A stretch of 23,800 bases of DNA, taken from contig JBOGED010000608.1 of the NCBI GenBank assembly GCA_050743625.1, positions 1 to 23,800 of the forward strand. Reading direction: 5' to 3'. Source of the stretch: JBOGED01 sp050743625 (lineage in GTDB: Bacteria > Actinomycetota > Nitriliruptoria > Euzebyales > Egibacteraceae). Both the position numbers and the translations under genes were made by a program. Each line of letters opens with the position of its first letter. The stretch's first letter is position 1. The notes under the pieces are model-generated. The model was given only the letters and a program-made list of their open reading frames with translations, had not been told where the DNA came from and searched no databases. This document shows, one piece after another, positions 7,444 through 15,865 of this stretch.

Positions 7444-8382
7444 CTAACGGTGGCGCCGACCGAGCCGGCGGAGGGTCGTGCGCCGCGCCTGGACGCACGC
7501 CGAGGCGCGGCGGCTGGCGTCGAGCGCGTTCAGCCCCATCGCTGTAAGGTCGGCGACCGACGGGGCGAACGCGACCACGAGGGTGCCGGTCCGTCTCACC
7601 TTCGCCGCCTCGGCGGCCAACCGCGCCTTGCGCACGACGCGCGAGAGGGGCGCGCTCACCACGACGACGTCTAGGCCGAGGCCAGCGAGGAGGTCGAGGT
7701 TGGTCGCCGACCACGCCCCGCCGTCCACGTAGCGGTCGCCAGAGATCGAGACCGGCTCGAACCATCCGGGTACGGCGCATGAGGCGGCGACCGCGGTGCC
7801 GACGTCGGTGACCGGCTGGGCGTCCCGGCCGAGCACGACGCGCTGTCCCTGATCGATCCTGGTGGCGCAGATCCACAGCGCCCGCTCGGGCCAGGCGTCG
7901 CCGAACAGCGGGCGCAGGTACGCGGCCAAGGGTTCGATCGAGGTCTTGCCAGCGGGCATCGCCGCCGCGAGCGCCATGCCGGCCCGGGCGCTCAACGGCC
8001 GGCGGGCCGCCCTCCACAACGCGTCCGGCGCGGCGGGACGGCCGATCAGCTCGGCCTTGATCCCCGGGATCGGCAGGGGAGGGCCGACGGGGGTCAGCAG
8101 TGCCTCACCCTCCTGCGACAGCGGCGTCCCCATCGCCCGCGCGGCGAGGTCCGCCGCGCTGAGCCCCGCGCGCAGCAGTGCGGCGACCTCTGATCCGGCG
8201 GACGTGCCGACAATGACGTCAGCTGTCCGTGGGTCCCAGCCGGTAGCCTCGTGGAGCGCACAAAGGACACCCGTATGAAACCCATGGCCAGTCACACCTC
8301 CAGCCCCGAGCACGAGTCCCCACCGGCGCCGCGCTCCGCGCGCGTGCTGGCGGGCCTGCTCGGTCTCATGGGTGTTGGGCAC
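7444..8382 (-). CDS. Patatin-like phospholipase/esterase
   Basis: With the GTG at 8382 the protein has 312 residues. WGLVLGAGGVTGHGFHTGVL (residues 21-40) is the glycine-rich oxyanion-hole strand. VIVGTSAGSE contains the nucleophile Ser61 in GTSAG. YVDGGAWSATNLDLL carries the Asp-Gly-Gly of the Ser-Asp dyad. No signal peptide is present. The start is uncertain: the GTG at 8313 would begin inside the first beta strand, so the upstream GTG is preferred although it has no good ribosome-binding site. With that start the gene overlaps the divergent DoxX-like gene by about 108 bases. The 3' end faces the binding-protein gene, with two palindromes between. It probably hydrolyses lipid acyl esters. 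The substrate is unknown. Confidence 0.85.
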   Translation of the reverse strand: MPNTHETEQARQHARGARRRWGLVLGAGGVTGHGFHTGVLCALHEATGWDPRTADVIVGTSAGSEVAALLRAGLSAADLAARAMGTPLSQEGEALLTPVGPPLPIPGIKAELIGRPAAPDALWRAARRPLSARAGMALAAAMPAGKTSIEPLAAYLRPLFGDAWPERALWICATRIDQGQRVVLGRDAQPVTDVGTAVAASCAVPGWFEPVSISGDRYVDGGAWSATNLDLLAGLGLDVVVVSAPLSRVVRKARLAAEAAKVRRTGTLVVAFAPSVADLTAMGLNALDASRRASACVQARRTTLRRLGRRHR

Positions 8383-8727
8383 TTCGTCGCAACGGACTTC
8401 TACGCGCTGATCGTTCCCCGAGTTCTCCCGGCGCCGCGCGCGCTGGTCCTGGTCAGCGGGGTCGCCGAGCTCGCCTGCGCGGCGCTCCTCGCCAGCAAGC
8501 GCACCCACCGCGCCGGCGCGTGGAGCGCGTTCGCGCTGTTCCTCGCCGTCTGGCCGGCCAACGTGCAGATGGCCTTGGACGGGGGTGCCCCGGGTCGTGA
8601 AGGCCTGCTCGGCTCGCCGGTCGTCGCCTGGCTGCGCGTCCCCCTGCAGGTTCCCTTGCTGTACTGGACGTACCGGATCGCGAGCCCCCGACCGAGTAAG
8701 GACCCTGGTGTTCACGACCCGGCCTGA
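8275..8727 (+). CDS. DoxX-like small integral membrane protein
   Basis: The protein has 150 residues. The ATG at 8275 is chosen because AAAGGA ends 7 bases upstream, even though the frame is open from 8251. After a Ser/Pro-rich N-terminus there are four hydrophobic segments: RVLAGLLGLMGVGHFVATDF, ALVLVSGVAELACAALL, AWSAFALFLAVWPANVQM and VPLQVPLLYWTYRIA. The GxxHF and SGxxEL pattern is typical of DoxX/MauE-type four-helix membrane proteins. Its 3' end overlaps the start of the gamma-glutamyltransferase gene by 20 bases, so the two form an operon. The function of this subgroup is unclear. A redox or stress role is only a family-level suggestion. Confidence 0.75.
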   Translation: MKPMASHTSSPEHESPPAPRSARVLAGLLGLMGVGHFVATDFYALIVPRVLPAPRALVLVSGVAELACAALLASKRTHRAGAWSAFALFLAVWPANVQMALDGGAPGREGLLGSPVVAWLRVPLQVPLLYWTYRIASPRPSKDPGVHDPA

Positions 8728-10456
8728 GCTGCTCGGGACGTTCGGGATGGTCACGTCGACGCACTGGCTCGCGTCGGCGGCCGGGATGCGACTGTTGGAG
8801 GAGGGCGGGAACGCCTTCGACGCCGCGGTCGCGGCGGGGTTCGTGCTGCAGGTCGTCGAGCCGCACTCAAACGGGTTGGGTGGGGAGGTGCCGATCATCG
8901 TGGCACCTGCGGGCGGTGACGTCGCCGTCGTCAACGGCCAAGGCCCGGCACCCGGCGCCGCCACGATCGAGCACATGGCGGGTCTCGGCATCGAGCTCAT
9001 CCCCGGGACCGGGCTTCTCCCCGCGTGCGTGCCGGGCGGGTTCGATGCGTGGATGCTCCTGCTCGCCCGCTACGGCACCAAGACGGTGAGCGATGTCCTG
9101 GCTCCCGCGATCTTCTCCGCGCGGCACGGCTACCCGGTCCTGCCCCAGCTCACGGACGCGATCAACGGGTGCGCGGAGCTGTTCCCGCGCGAGTGGCCAA
9201 GCTCCGCGCCGCTCTGGCTGTATGGCGGACGCGCGCCCGCCGCGGGAACCCTCTGGCGCAACCTCGATCTTGCGGCAACCTACGAGCGCATCGTCGCTGA
9301 GGCCGAGGCCGCCGGCCCCGACCGCGAGCGCCAGATCGAGGCCGCGAGGGCGGCCTTCTCCACTGGGTTCGTGGCCGAGGCCATCGTCGAGTTCCTCGAA
9401 GGCGCTGAGGTGTTGGACAGCACCGGGCGACGGCACCGGGGCCTGCTGAGCGGCGAGGATCTGGCCGGCTACAAGGCGCGTGTCGAAGCCCCGGTGACGC
9501 TTGACTATCGCGGTCTCACCGTCTGCAAGGCCAACTCGTGGAGCCAAGGACCAGTGTTCCTGCAGCAGCTTGCCTTGCTTGACGGGTTCGACCTCGAGGG
9601 GATGGACACCGTCGCCGCCGATTTCGTCCACACCGTCGCCGAGTGCGCGAAGCTCGCGTTCGCCGACCGAGAGGCTTGGTATGGCGATCCTGACCACGCG
9701 GACGTCCCGCTCGACGAGCTGCTCAGCACGGCATACGCGGACGAGCGGCGCAAGCTGGTAGACAGTATGGCGTCCTTCGCGTTGCGTCCCGGCAGGGTCG
9801 GTGACCGCCAGCCGGTTCCGCTACCGGAGACCGCGCGAGGCGGCTGGGGCGATCCCACGGTTCCTCCCATAGGGGACACGGTCCACGTCGACGCGGTCGA
9901 TCGCTGGGGCAACCTCGTCTCGGCCACGCCGAGCGGCGGGTGGCTGCAGAGCTCGCCAGCCGTGCCGGGGCTCGGCTTCTGCCTGGGCACGCGCGGCCAG
10001 ATGTTCTGGCTTACGCCGGAGCACCCGAACGCCCTCGCGCCTGGGAAACGCCCGAGGACGACGCTCTCGCCCTCCGTCGTGCTGCGCGATGGCCAGGGCT
10101 ACCTCGCGTTCGGGACGCCGGGCGGCGACACCCAGGACCAGTGGGCACTGACGTTCTTTCTCCGACACGTCCACGCCGGCCTGAACCTGCAGGCCGCGAT
10201 CGACGCGCCGATGTTCCACACCGAGCACTTCGCCAGCTCGTTCTACCCACGCCCGCACGACCCGGGCTCGCTCGTCGTGGAAGGCCGGTTCGGCCCTGAC
10301 GTGATCGACGCCCTCCGCACCCGCGGTCACCACGTCACCGTGCGCGATGGCTGGTCCCTCGGTCGCATCACCGCCGCCGGCCGCGACCCCTCCCTCGGCA
10401 TCGTAAAGGCCGCCGCCAACCCCCGCGGCCTCCACGGCTACGCGGTAGGCCGCTAG
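8708..10456 (+). CDS. Gamma-glutamyltransferase family protein
   Basis: The protein has 582 residues. The GTG at 8708 follows AAGGA by 5 bases and overlaps the DoxX-like gene. The N-terminal domain has ASAAGMRLLEEGGNAFDAAVAA and VEPHSNGLGGEVP, the usual start of the large subunit. The putative catalytic Thr391 lies in GDTVHVDAVDRWGNLVSATP, matching the family pattern TxHxxVxDxxGNxVSxT, where autocleavage creates the N-terminal nucleophile Thr. TPGGDTQDQW and the glycine pocket follow. No signal peptide is present, so it may act in the cytoplasm or belong to the acylase-like branch rather than classical glutathione-degrading enzymes. Residues in GLGGE replace the common GLGGGGF. Confidence 0.9.
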   Translation: MFTTRPELLGTFGMVTSTHWLASAAGMRLLEEGGNAFDAAVAAGFVLQVVEPHSNGLGGEVPIIVAPAGGDVAVVNGQGPAPGAATIEHMAGLGIELIPGTGLLPACVPGGFDAWMLLLARYGTKTVSDVLAPAIFSARHGYPVLPQLTDAINGCAELFPREWPSSAPLWLYGGRAPAAGTLWRNLDLAATYERIVAEAEAAGPDRERQIEAARAAFSTGFVAEAIVEFLEGAEVLDSTGRRHRGLLSGEDLAGYKARVEAPVTLDYRGLTVCKANSWSQGPVFLQQLALLDGFDLEGMDTVAADFVHTVAECAKLAFADREAWYGDPDHADVPLDELLSTAYADERRKLVDSMASFALRPGRVGDRQPVPLPETARGGWGDPTVPPIGDTVHVDAVDRWGNLVSATPSGGWLQSSPAVPGLGFCLGTRGQMFWLTPEHPNALAPGKRPRTTLSPSVVLRDGQGYLAFGTPGGDTQDQWALTFFLRHVHAGLNLQAAIDAPMFHTEHFASSFYPRPHDPGSLVVEGRFGPDVIDALRTRGHHVTVRDGWSLGRITAAGRDPSLGIVKAAANPRGLHGYAVGR

Positions 10457-10545
10457 CCGGGTCTTTCGCAGATAGGGTTGGCTGGACAAGTACGGTACCG
10501 CGAGTGGACCCTACGGCCCACCGTGTGCGGAACACCCGGCTAGCG
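10451..10545. terminator. Long inverted repeat spanning both convergent stop codons
   Basis: CGCTAGCCGGGT (10451-10462) is perfectly complementary to ACCCGGCTAGCG (10534-10545). Each arm contains the last Arg codon and the TAG stop of the flanking gene. Inside the loop TAGGGT and ACCCTA also pair. No T-run is seen, which is common for actinobacterial terminators. It is a plausible bidirectional terminator for the gamma-glutamyltransferase and RNA-methyltransferase genes. Confidence 0.5.
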
Positions 10546-11157
10546 ACCGTGCCTGCGGATCCACTCGTACATCGCGATGCCGGATGCGACACCCGCGTTG
10601 ATCGACCGGGTCGAGCCGAACTGCGGGATCGACAGGACCTGCGCCACCGCCTCGCGCGCGGCGTCCGACAGCCCCGGCCCCTCTTGCCCGAACAGCAGCA
10701 CGCAGGCACGCGGCAGGTCGGCGTCGAGCAGCGACACCGCGCCGGGCAGGTTGTCGATCCCCAGGAGCGGCAGACGTTCGGCCTGCGCCCACGCCGCCAG
10801 TTCGGCCAGCTCCGGATGGTGACGAACAGGGGTGTACTTATCGGTGACCATCGCGCCCCTCCGGTTGAAGCGGCGTCGGCCCACGACGTGGACGCACGCC
10901 GCGTTGAAGGCGTTCGCGTTGCGCACGACCGCGCCGATGTTGAGGTCGTGCTGCCAGTTCTCGATCGCGACGTGGAACGGGTGCCGGCGCAGGTCGAGGT
11001 CGGCGACGATCGCCTCGATACGCCAGTAGCGGTAGCGGTCCACGACGTTGCGCCGGTCGCCCGCCGCCAGCAACTCCGGGTCGAGCCTGGGATCGTCCGG
11101 CCACGGCTCGGGATGCGGGCCGACCCCGACCTCCTGGTTGCTTGGGGTGTGCTCCAT
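10540..11157 (-). CDS. SpoU/TrmH-family RNA 2'-O-methyltransferase
   Basis: The protein has 205 residues. The three SPOUT-class motifs are clear: motif 1 LNIGAVVRNANAF (near residue 72), motif 2 CVLLFGQEGPGLS and motif 3 IPQFGSTRSINAGVASGIAMYEW. These form the trefoil knot that binds S-adenosylmethionine and methylates a ribose 2'-OH in tRNA or rRNA. The conserved Arg in NIGAVVRNA and Asn in SINAGVA are present. The protein lacks the extra N-terminal RNA-binding domain of long TrmH-like rRNA enzymes, so it is closer to the short TrmH/TrmL group. The target nucleotide cannot be read from sequence. It converges on the gamma-glutamyltransferase gene. Confidence 0.88.
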   Translation of the reverse strand: MEHTPSNQEVGVGPHPEPWPDDPRLDPELLAAGDRRNVVDRYRYWRIEAIVADLDLRRHPFHVAIENWQHDLNIGAVVRNANAFNAACVHVVGRRRFNRRGAMVTDKYTPVRHHPELAELAAWAQAERLPLLGIDNLPGAVSLLDADLPRACVLLFGQEGPGLSDAAREAVAQVLSIPQFGSTRSINAGVASGIAMYEWIRRHGR

Positions 11158-11735
11158 TGCGCACGACTCTAACGGCCCGACTGACCGGCGAGGATCTATG
11201 CCTCCAAGCAGCAGTCCGCAGAAGACAACGGCAGGTTGCGCCGACCTGGTTGGCGCTCATGCCCTCGAGGAGCATGAGCGTCTCAACCGCCTGCTGACCG
11301 ATCGAGCGTGTGCACCATCCCCGCGTGACCGCCGGCCACACCAGGGAGTAGACACGACACGCCAACGACGGTGACCACTGCAAGGCGGGACCACTCCAAC
11401 CGAGAAACGCCGACTTGGTATCCCCTCGACGGGGAAACATCAGCACCAGGTCACGCACGACTTGCCGGGATCGTGCTCGACCGGTCATCCCCGTTGAGCT
11501 CAACAGAACCGGGGTGATGCTGCCGACGCCACATAAATAGCCTGTACGCGACTCTTCGGGGCACCGATGCGGGGAAATCGGTCGATCGATGATTGTCTTT
11601 TCGTTGGCCACCGGCCGCCTTGTAGCTGGACAACTCGACAGTACGTATACAGAGAGTGAGCGGACGGCGGAAGGCGAGGTTCATGCGGGCAAGCAATTGC
11701 TATACAAAACCAGACTTTGTTTGCGAACCAGACCG
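11158..11735. other. Intergenic stretch without recognised gene
   Basis: These 578 bases lie between divergent genes (RNA methyltransferase on minus, response regulator on plus). Open frames exist on both strands, but none has a ribosome-binding site, family motif or protein-like composition that I recognise. It must contain the promoters of both neighbours. The composition becomes more AT-rich close to the response-regulator start. Confidence 0.5.
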
Positions 11736-12401
11736 ATGAGCATTCGCGTCCTCGTGTGCGAAGACGACTCGATCATGCGAGCGGGGTTGCGAGCGCTCCT
11801 AGAGCGAGAGGACGATGTCGAGGTGGTTGGCGAGGCTCCCGGCGGTGACGAGGCACTCGAGGTAGCCGTCCGCCTGCGGCCGGACGTGGTATTGCTCAGC
11901 AGCTCTCGGCCAGGACTTGACAGCATGCGGCTACCACGCGAGATCAAGGCGATCCTCCTCGCCTCGCCACATCACCACGATGTCCTTGGAGTGCTGAGTG
12001 CGGGGTTCCGCGGCGTGCTTTCCGCTGGCGGCTCACCCTACGAGTTGCTTCATGCGATCCGGCTGGTCGCGGCGGGTGACGCGTTCGTCGCGCCTGCGAC
12101 CATCTGCTCCCTCTTCGGGGACCTCAAGCTGAGCCAAGCCGAGACGGACCCTGGTCTTCCTGAGGAGTTCGACGCCCTGACGCCCAGGGAGCGTGAGGTC
12201 CTCCAGCTCTTGACGCGAGGTAGCTCTAACAGGGAGATCGCCGGTGAGCTCTCATTGTCCGGTGCGACGGTACGGTCGCACATCAATCACCTTCTGGCCA
12301 AGCTAGGGCTGCAGAGCCGGACACAGGCCGTCGCCTATGCCTACGAGAACGGGTTCGTGCCATTCGCGAATAAGAACCCGGGGCGCTTCGCAGCCGTCTG
12401 A
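11736..12401 (+). CDS. NarL/LuxR-type response regulator lacking the phospho-acceptor Asp
   Basis: The protein has 221 residues from the ATG at 11736. The longer open frame upstream has no receiver similarity, and IRVLVCEDD is the normal receiver start. The acidic pocket (Glu9, Asp10, Asp11) is present. The phosphorylation strand reads DVVLLSSSRPGLD, so Ser55 replaces the conserved Asp. The later conserved Lys is also lost (RGVLSAGGSP where most have FLLKDxxP). The C-terminal LuxR helix-turn-helix is intact: LTPREREVLQLLTRGSSNREIA, then LSLSGATVRSHINHLLAKLG. It should therefore bind DNA without standard phosphorylation. It sits at the end of the lanthipeptide locus and converges on the exporter gene, overlapping its 3' end by 61 bases, so it may regulate that locus. 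No sensor kinase gene is adjacent. Confidence 0.88.
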   Translation: MSIRVLVCEDDSIMRAGLRALLEREDDVEVVGEAPGGDEALEVAVRLRPDVVLLSSSRPGLDSMRLPREIKAILLASPHHHDVLGVLSAGFRGVLSAGGSPYELLHAIRLVAAGDAFVAPATICSLFGDLKLSQAETDPGLPEEFDALTPREREVLQLLTRGSSNREIAGELSLSGATVRSHINHLLAKLGLQSRTQAVAYAYENGFVPFANKNPGRFAAV

Positions 12402-14518
12402 CGTTCCCAGAGCTGGGCGTACCGCCCGCCGCGAAGCAGAAGGTCCTCATGCCGTCCCTGTTCGACAAGCCGTCCCTCGTCGAGTACGAGGATGCGGTCG
12501 GCGTTGACGATGGTGCTGAGGCGGTGGGCGATGAGGATACAGGTCGTCCCCAGACTCCTCAGGTTCTCTTGGAGCAGGGACTCGGTCATGGCATCGAGGC
12601 CGCTTGTCGCCTCGTCGAACAGCAGGACCGACGGGCGCGCGGCGAGCGCCCTGGCGATCGCGACCCGTTGCCGCTGCCCGCCGGACAGCCGCTGGCCGCC
12701 CTCTCCCACCAGCGAGGAGTAGCCCATCGGCATACGGGTGATATCTGCGTGCAGGACGGCCATCTGTGCCGCCCAGTCGATGTCGGGCATCTCAAGCGGC
12801 CGGTGGAAGGCGATGTTGTTGGCGATCGTGTCGTTGAACAGGTACGGCTCCTGCGGCACGACCCCGATACGGCGGCGCCAGGCGGCGGGATCCATCGCGC
12901 GGAGGTCGACCCCGTCATAGCGGATGCTGCCCGCAGTCGGCGTGTACAACCCGAGAAGGAGCCGCGCCAAGGTCGTCTTGCCACACCCGGTCGCTCCCAC
13001 CACCGCCACCTTCTCCCCGGGCAGGATCAGGCACGAGACCTCCTCTAGGACGCGTGGGCTGTGAGGGCCGTACGTGAAGCTCACGCGATCGACGGTGATC
13101 GCCCCGGCCCGCGTGCCGAGGGGTGGGGGGTCGCGCGGCGCGGCCTCGGCGGGGGCGCGCATCACGTCCTCGACCCGCTCGATGACCGCGCCGAGGAGTT
13201 GAAGCTGCTGTGCCTGCGTAGCCAGGGAGCCGACGGGTATGAGGAAGGCGACGGCGAGCGCGTTGAAGGCGAGTAGGTCGCCGAGGCTTTGCTCGCCGCT
13301 GATGACGCTGGCCGCTCCGACCCACAGGAGCGCGAGGGGAGCGGCCATGCGCAACGTCGCGACGAGGCTGTCCAGCACCGCGGTAGAGCGCCCGCGTTGC
13401 AGCGAGGCGTCCAACTGCCGCGCGAGCAAGGCGGACCAGCGCGCGAAGGTCGGTCCCTCCACTGCGGTGGCCTTGACCAGCGACACCGCGCGCAGCACCT
13501 CGACCTCGTAGGCCTGGGTCTCGGACTTCGCGGCGAGCTCCTTCCGCGTGAGCCCCTGCACCCTCGGGATGAGAAGCGCGACAACGGCAACCTGGACTAG
13601 CGCGACGACCACCACGACGATCAGCATCCGGGGCAGGTAGCGCGCCATGGCGGCGAGGTAGCTCATGATGAGCAGCGCATCGAGGATCATCGCGGCGCCG
13701 CCGCCGGCGAGCACCTCTCGGATCAGGGCGACGTTGCCGAGCCGCGAGACCAGGTCTCCCCCGGAGCGGTTCTCGAAGAAGACGCAGGGCAGCTTCAGCA
13801 GGTGGCTCATGAAGTCGTGGGAGATCCGCATGGCCAGCGTCATCTGGAGACGGTCGACGAGACGAGCGCGCAGCAACATGACGAGCCCGTGCGTGCAGAC
13901 CGCGGACGCCGCCCCCAGACCGAAGATAAGGAGCAGGTCGGGACGTCCGCCCAAGATCACCCGGTCGGTCACGTACGCCGTGAGCCACGGAACCACGAGC
14001 CCCACCCCGAGGAGGACAAGGGCGGCGAGCAGGATGGGAAAGAACAGGCTCCGGTGGGACAGCACCAGCGCCACGTACCGACGCCAGGTGGCGGGGTCCG
14101 CCTCACGCCGCGTGAAGGACGTGGACGGTGTGAACGTCAACGCGATCCCGGAGAAATGGCGAGCGAACTCGGTGTCTGAGAGTATCTTCCTGCCCGCTCC
14201 GGGGTCCAGGATCCGCACGCCCCCGCGAGGGCGCGGGTCCAGGACCACGAAATGAGACTGGTCCCAATAGATGATCGCCGGGGTGACAGCGCCGGCCACC
14301 TCTCCCGGCAGCCCTCGACGCGCCCGCCCCTCCAGCCCATAGGCTCTGGCGACCTCGAGGAGTACGAAAGCGTTCACGCCGTCGCGGGTCGTCCCGCACC
14401 GCTGGCGGACCTCGCTGAGTGGCGCATGATGCCCGTAGTGGTGCAGGACCATCGTGAGGCACGCCGCCCCACAGTCCACGTCCTCCATCTGCCGCACGAA
14501 CGGGACGCGGCGACCCAT
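12341..14518 (-). CDS. lanT: Peptidase-containing lanthipeptide ABC exporter (LanT/PCAT)
   Basis: The protein has 725 residues. The N-terminal C39 cysteine protease domain has Cys16 in DVDCGAACLTMVLHHYG, His89 in WDQSHFVVLDP and Asp105 in RILDPG, the full catalytic triad. A six-helix ABC membrane domain follows, then a complete nucleotide-binding domain with Walker A VGATGCGKTT, Q-loop VVPQEPYLF, signature LSGGQRQR, Walker B VLLFDEATSGLD and H-loop IAHRLST. Such proteins remove leader peptides after a double-Gly and export the mature peptide. The start lies 6 bases after the stop of the lanM remnant, so it was the downstream gene of a lanM-lanT operon. A mersacidin-type precursor with a GG site lies at 19383-19590. 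The gene is intact although its LanM partner is destroyed. Confidence 0.92.
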   Translation of the reverse strand: MGRRVPFVRQMEDVDCGAACLTMVLHHYGHHAPLSEVRQRCGTTRDGVNAFVLLEVARAYGLEGRARRGLPGEVAGAVTPAIIYWDQSHFVVLDPRPRGGVRILDPGAGRKILSDTEFARHFSGIALTFTPSTSFTRREADPATWRRYVALVLSHRSLFFPILLAALVLLGVGLVVPWLTAYVTDRVILGGRPDLLLIFGLGAASAVCTHGLVMLLRARLVDRLQMTLAMRISHDFMSHLLKLPCVFFENRSGGDLVSRLGNVALIREVLAGGGAAMILDALLIMSYLAAMARYLPRMLIVVVVVALVQVAVVALLIPRVQGLTRKELAAKSETQAYEVEVLRAVSLVKATAVEGPTFARWSALLARQLDASLQRGRSTAVLDSLVATLRMAAPLALLWVGAASVISGEQSLGDLLAFNALAVAFLIPVGSLATQAQQLQLLGAVIERVEDVMRAPAEAAPRDPPPLGTRAGAITVDRVSFTYGPHSPRVLEEVSCLILPGEKVAVVGATGCGKTTLARLLLGLYTPTAGSIRYDGVDLRAMDPAAWRRRIGVVPQEPYLFNDTIANNIAFHRPLEMPDIDWAAQMAVLHADITRMPMGYSSLVGEGGQRLSGGQRQRVAIARALAARPSVLLFDEATSGLDAMTESLLQENLRSLGTTCILIAHRLSTIVNADRILVLDEGRLVEQGRHEDLLLRGGRYAQLWERQTAAKRPGFLFANGTNPFS

Positions 14519-14524
14519 GGCCGG

Positions 14525-14902
14525 TCACCGCCCCTCAGCCGTGCGAACACGCGGCGGCTCCAGCCAGAGGACGGACGGGACCGTCTCCCGTGACCACAGC
14601 CGCAACAGCCCGTACCCGATGCCGGCCAACCCCGGCATGAGCCCCGGGATCTCCACGTCGACCCCGGGCAACCCGCACTGCCACCGTCCGGCTTCGACAT
14701 GTTTAGTCAACGACGCAAGACGTCGTTGGAGCGGTGCACGCCATCGCGTCTCCTCCAGCGCTTCTTCGGCGAGCATGAGGATGTCGAGGTTGCCCAGATC
14801 GCCATGGCACAGGCAATGGCTCCGCCCAAACCCCTCGCGCAGCGTGGTATCGATGCCCACCATCGCCTCCTCACGCCCTTCCGGTGAGTCGTCGAAGGGC
14901 AA
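14525..14902 (-). pseudogene. lanM: LanM (class II lanthionine synthetase) C-terminal remnant
   Basis: The remnant covers the last ~125 codons of a class II lanthipeptide synthetase. It contains the zinc-ligand motif LCHGDLGNLDIL (Cys-His-Gly) near its start and the signature LanM tail CGLPGVDVEIPGLMPGLAG, then IGYGLLRL and VPSVLWLEPP. A full LanM has about 1000 residues with a dehydratase domain and the rest of the cyclase barrel. Here all of that is missing. Upstream, at about 14902, the frame runs directly into the C-terminal part of a DUF6431-like IS-associated protein (CGRLLA), so an insertion or deletion removed the 5' seven-eighths. It ends 6 bases before lanT. It cannot be functional alone. 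Confidence 0.85.
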
Positions 14903-15479
14903 GGCGAGAAGCCGGCCACAGGTGACCATGAACGCGAAGGCCACCGGTCCACCGGCTGGCCCGACAAGCCCTGTAGCGCTGCCGCGGCGATCCCGACCGC
15001 GGCCACCACCGTCGCCACCGGGCCCTGACCGACCGGTGGGGGGACGCACGACCGGGTCCGCGTTCGCCGCGGCCGCCATCACCCGCCTGGTCACCCATCC
15101 CCCCACCACACCTGCCCGGCGCAGCCAGCCGCAGGCGGTGCCCTCAGGCACCCCCAACCGCTCGGCGATCCGCCGATGCCCCCACCCCGCCGCCATGGCC
15201 TCCAAGGCCGCGCCGATCACCTCGGCCACATCGACCCGGCCGCCGACCAGCACGTCCGGCCAGCACGAATGCGTCGTCCCATACGGCTTGCTCGCGCACA
15301 ACACCCGATGCACATCCACCGGCCCCCCGGGTCTGCTTGGTCCACCAGCCCGCGAACGTCACCCACCCATGCCCACACGCCGGACACCGCGCCGGCCGCG
15401 GTGTGCCCACCCGCCCACGCGCGGCGACCAACTCCGCGACCGTCACACCCACAGCGAATACGATGAATACGATCAACAC
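14903..15479 (-). pseudogene. DUF6431-like IS-associated zinc-finger/HTH protein, frameshifted
   Basis: Read from the GTG at 15479, the first frame gives LIVFIVFAVGVTVAELVAARGR and CPACGHGWVTFAGWWTK. A shift at the C6 run 15323-15328 continues as VDVHRVLCASKPYGTTHSCWPDVLVGGR, then DVAEVIGAALEAMAAG and a helix-turn-helix HRRIAERLGVPEGTACGWLRRA. A second shift near the G6 run at 15038-15043 gives VATVVAAVGIAAAALQGLSG, and a third returns to WAFAFMVTCGRLLA. This order (short N-terminal strand, CPxCG finger, second Cys pair, DVAEVIGAAL, HTH) matches the small DUF6431 proteins that accompany actinobacterial insertion sequences. The element appears to have replaced most of lanM. The family name is from memory of the pattern. 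Confidence 0.55.
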
Positions 15480-15619
15480 GGCTGCCTCGAACAGCCCACG
15501 GCCCTCGGACGCCATACCTGCGTCGCGAGGGCCACCCCAACTCAGGACCCCGACATCCTCCCCGACCCCACCCCCGACAACAAACCCGTCCATCACCCTG
15601 CGTCGATGACACCCACCCG

Positions 15620-15865
15620 ACGCGATCAACCCTCCCCAGCGCCAAGAAGCCCGCCGCATAACAGCCCTGCGCGGCATAGTCGTCAACCGCAAACAGTGGG
15701 GCGGCAACAACCCGCATGGACGCCGACACCGCCGCGGTCCTGGCAAGCGTGCTACGCACCGCGACCCAACAAGGCCGCGACCCCATCGACGTGCTCGCCG
15801 AGGTCCAACGCACTGGCCAGATCCCCACACAGCTTGCGCTGGCCGAAGCAGGCCGCTCCCCGTGA
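15620..15865 (+). pseudogene. IS66-like transposase C-terminal remnant
   Basis: One plus frame reads ALRGIVVNRKQWGGNN. After a shift near 15715 another reads DADTAAVLASVLRTATQQG then RDPIDVLAEVQRTG, ending at the TGA at 15863-15865. The pattern (A.RALRPxVVNRKxxGGNRT, then a short gap, AVLxSVLRTAxQQGxDP) is the usual C-terminus of actinobacterial IS66-type transposases. Everything upstream of this tail is missing. With the DUF6431-like remnant next to it, the stretch 14.9-15.9 kb is IS debris. The family call is moderately sure and rests on this tail only. Confidence 0.45.

Noticed and set aside
10838..11611. Minus-strand frame of 257 codons upstream of and overlapping the RNA-methyltransferase gene
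   Set aside because: Its 3' part is a shadow of the methyltransferase in another frame, and its 5' part has no recognised motif or ribosome-binding site.
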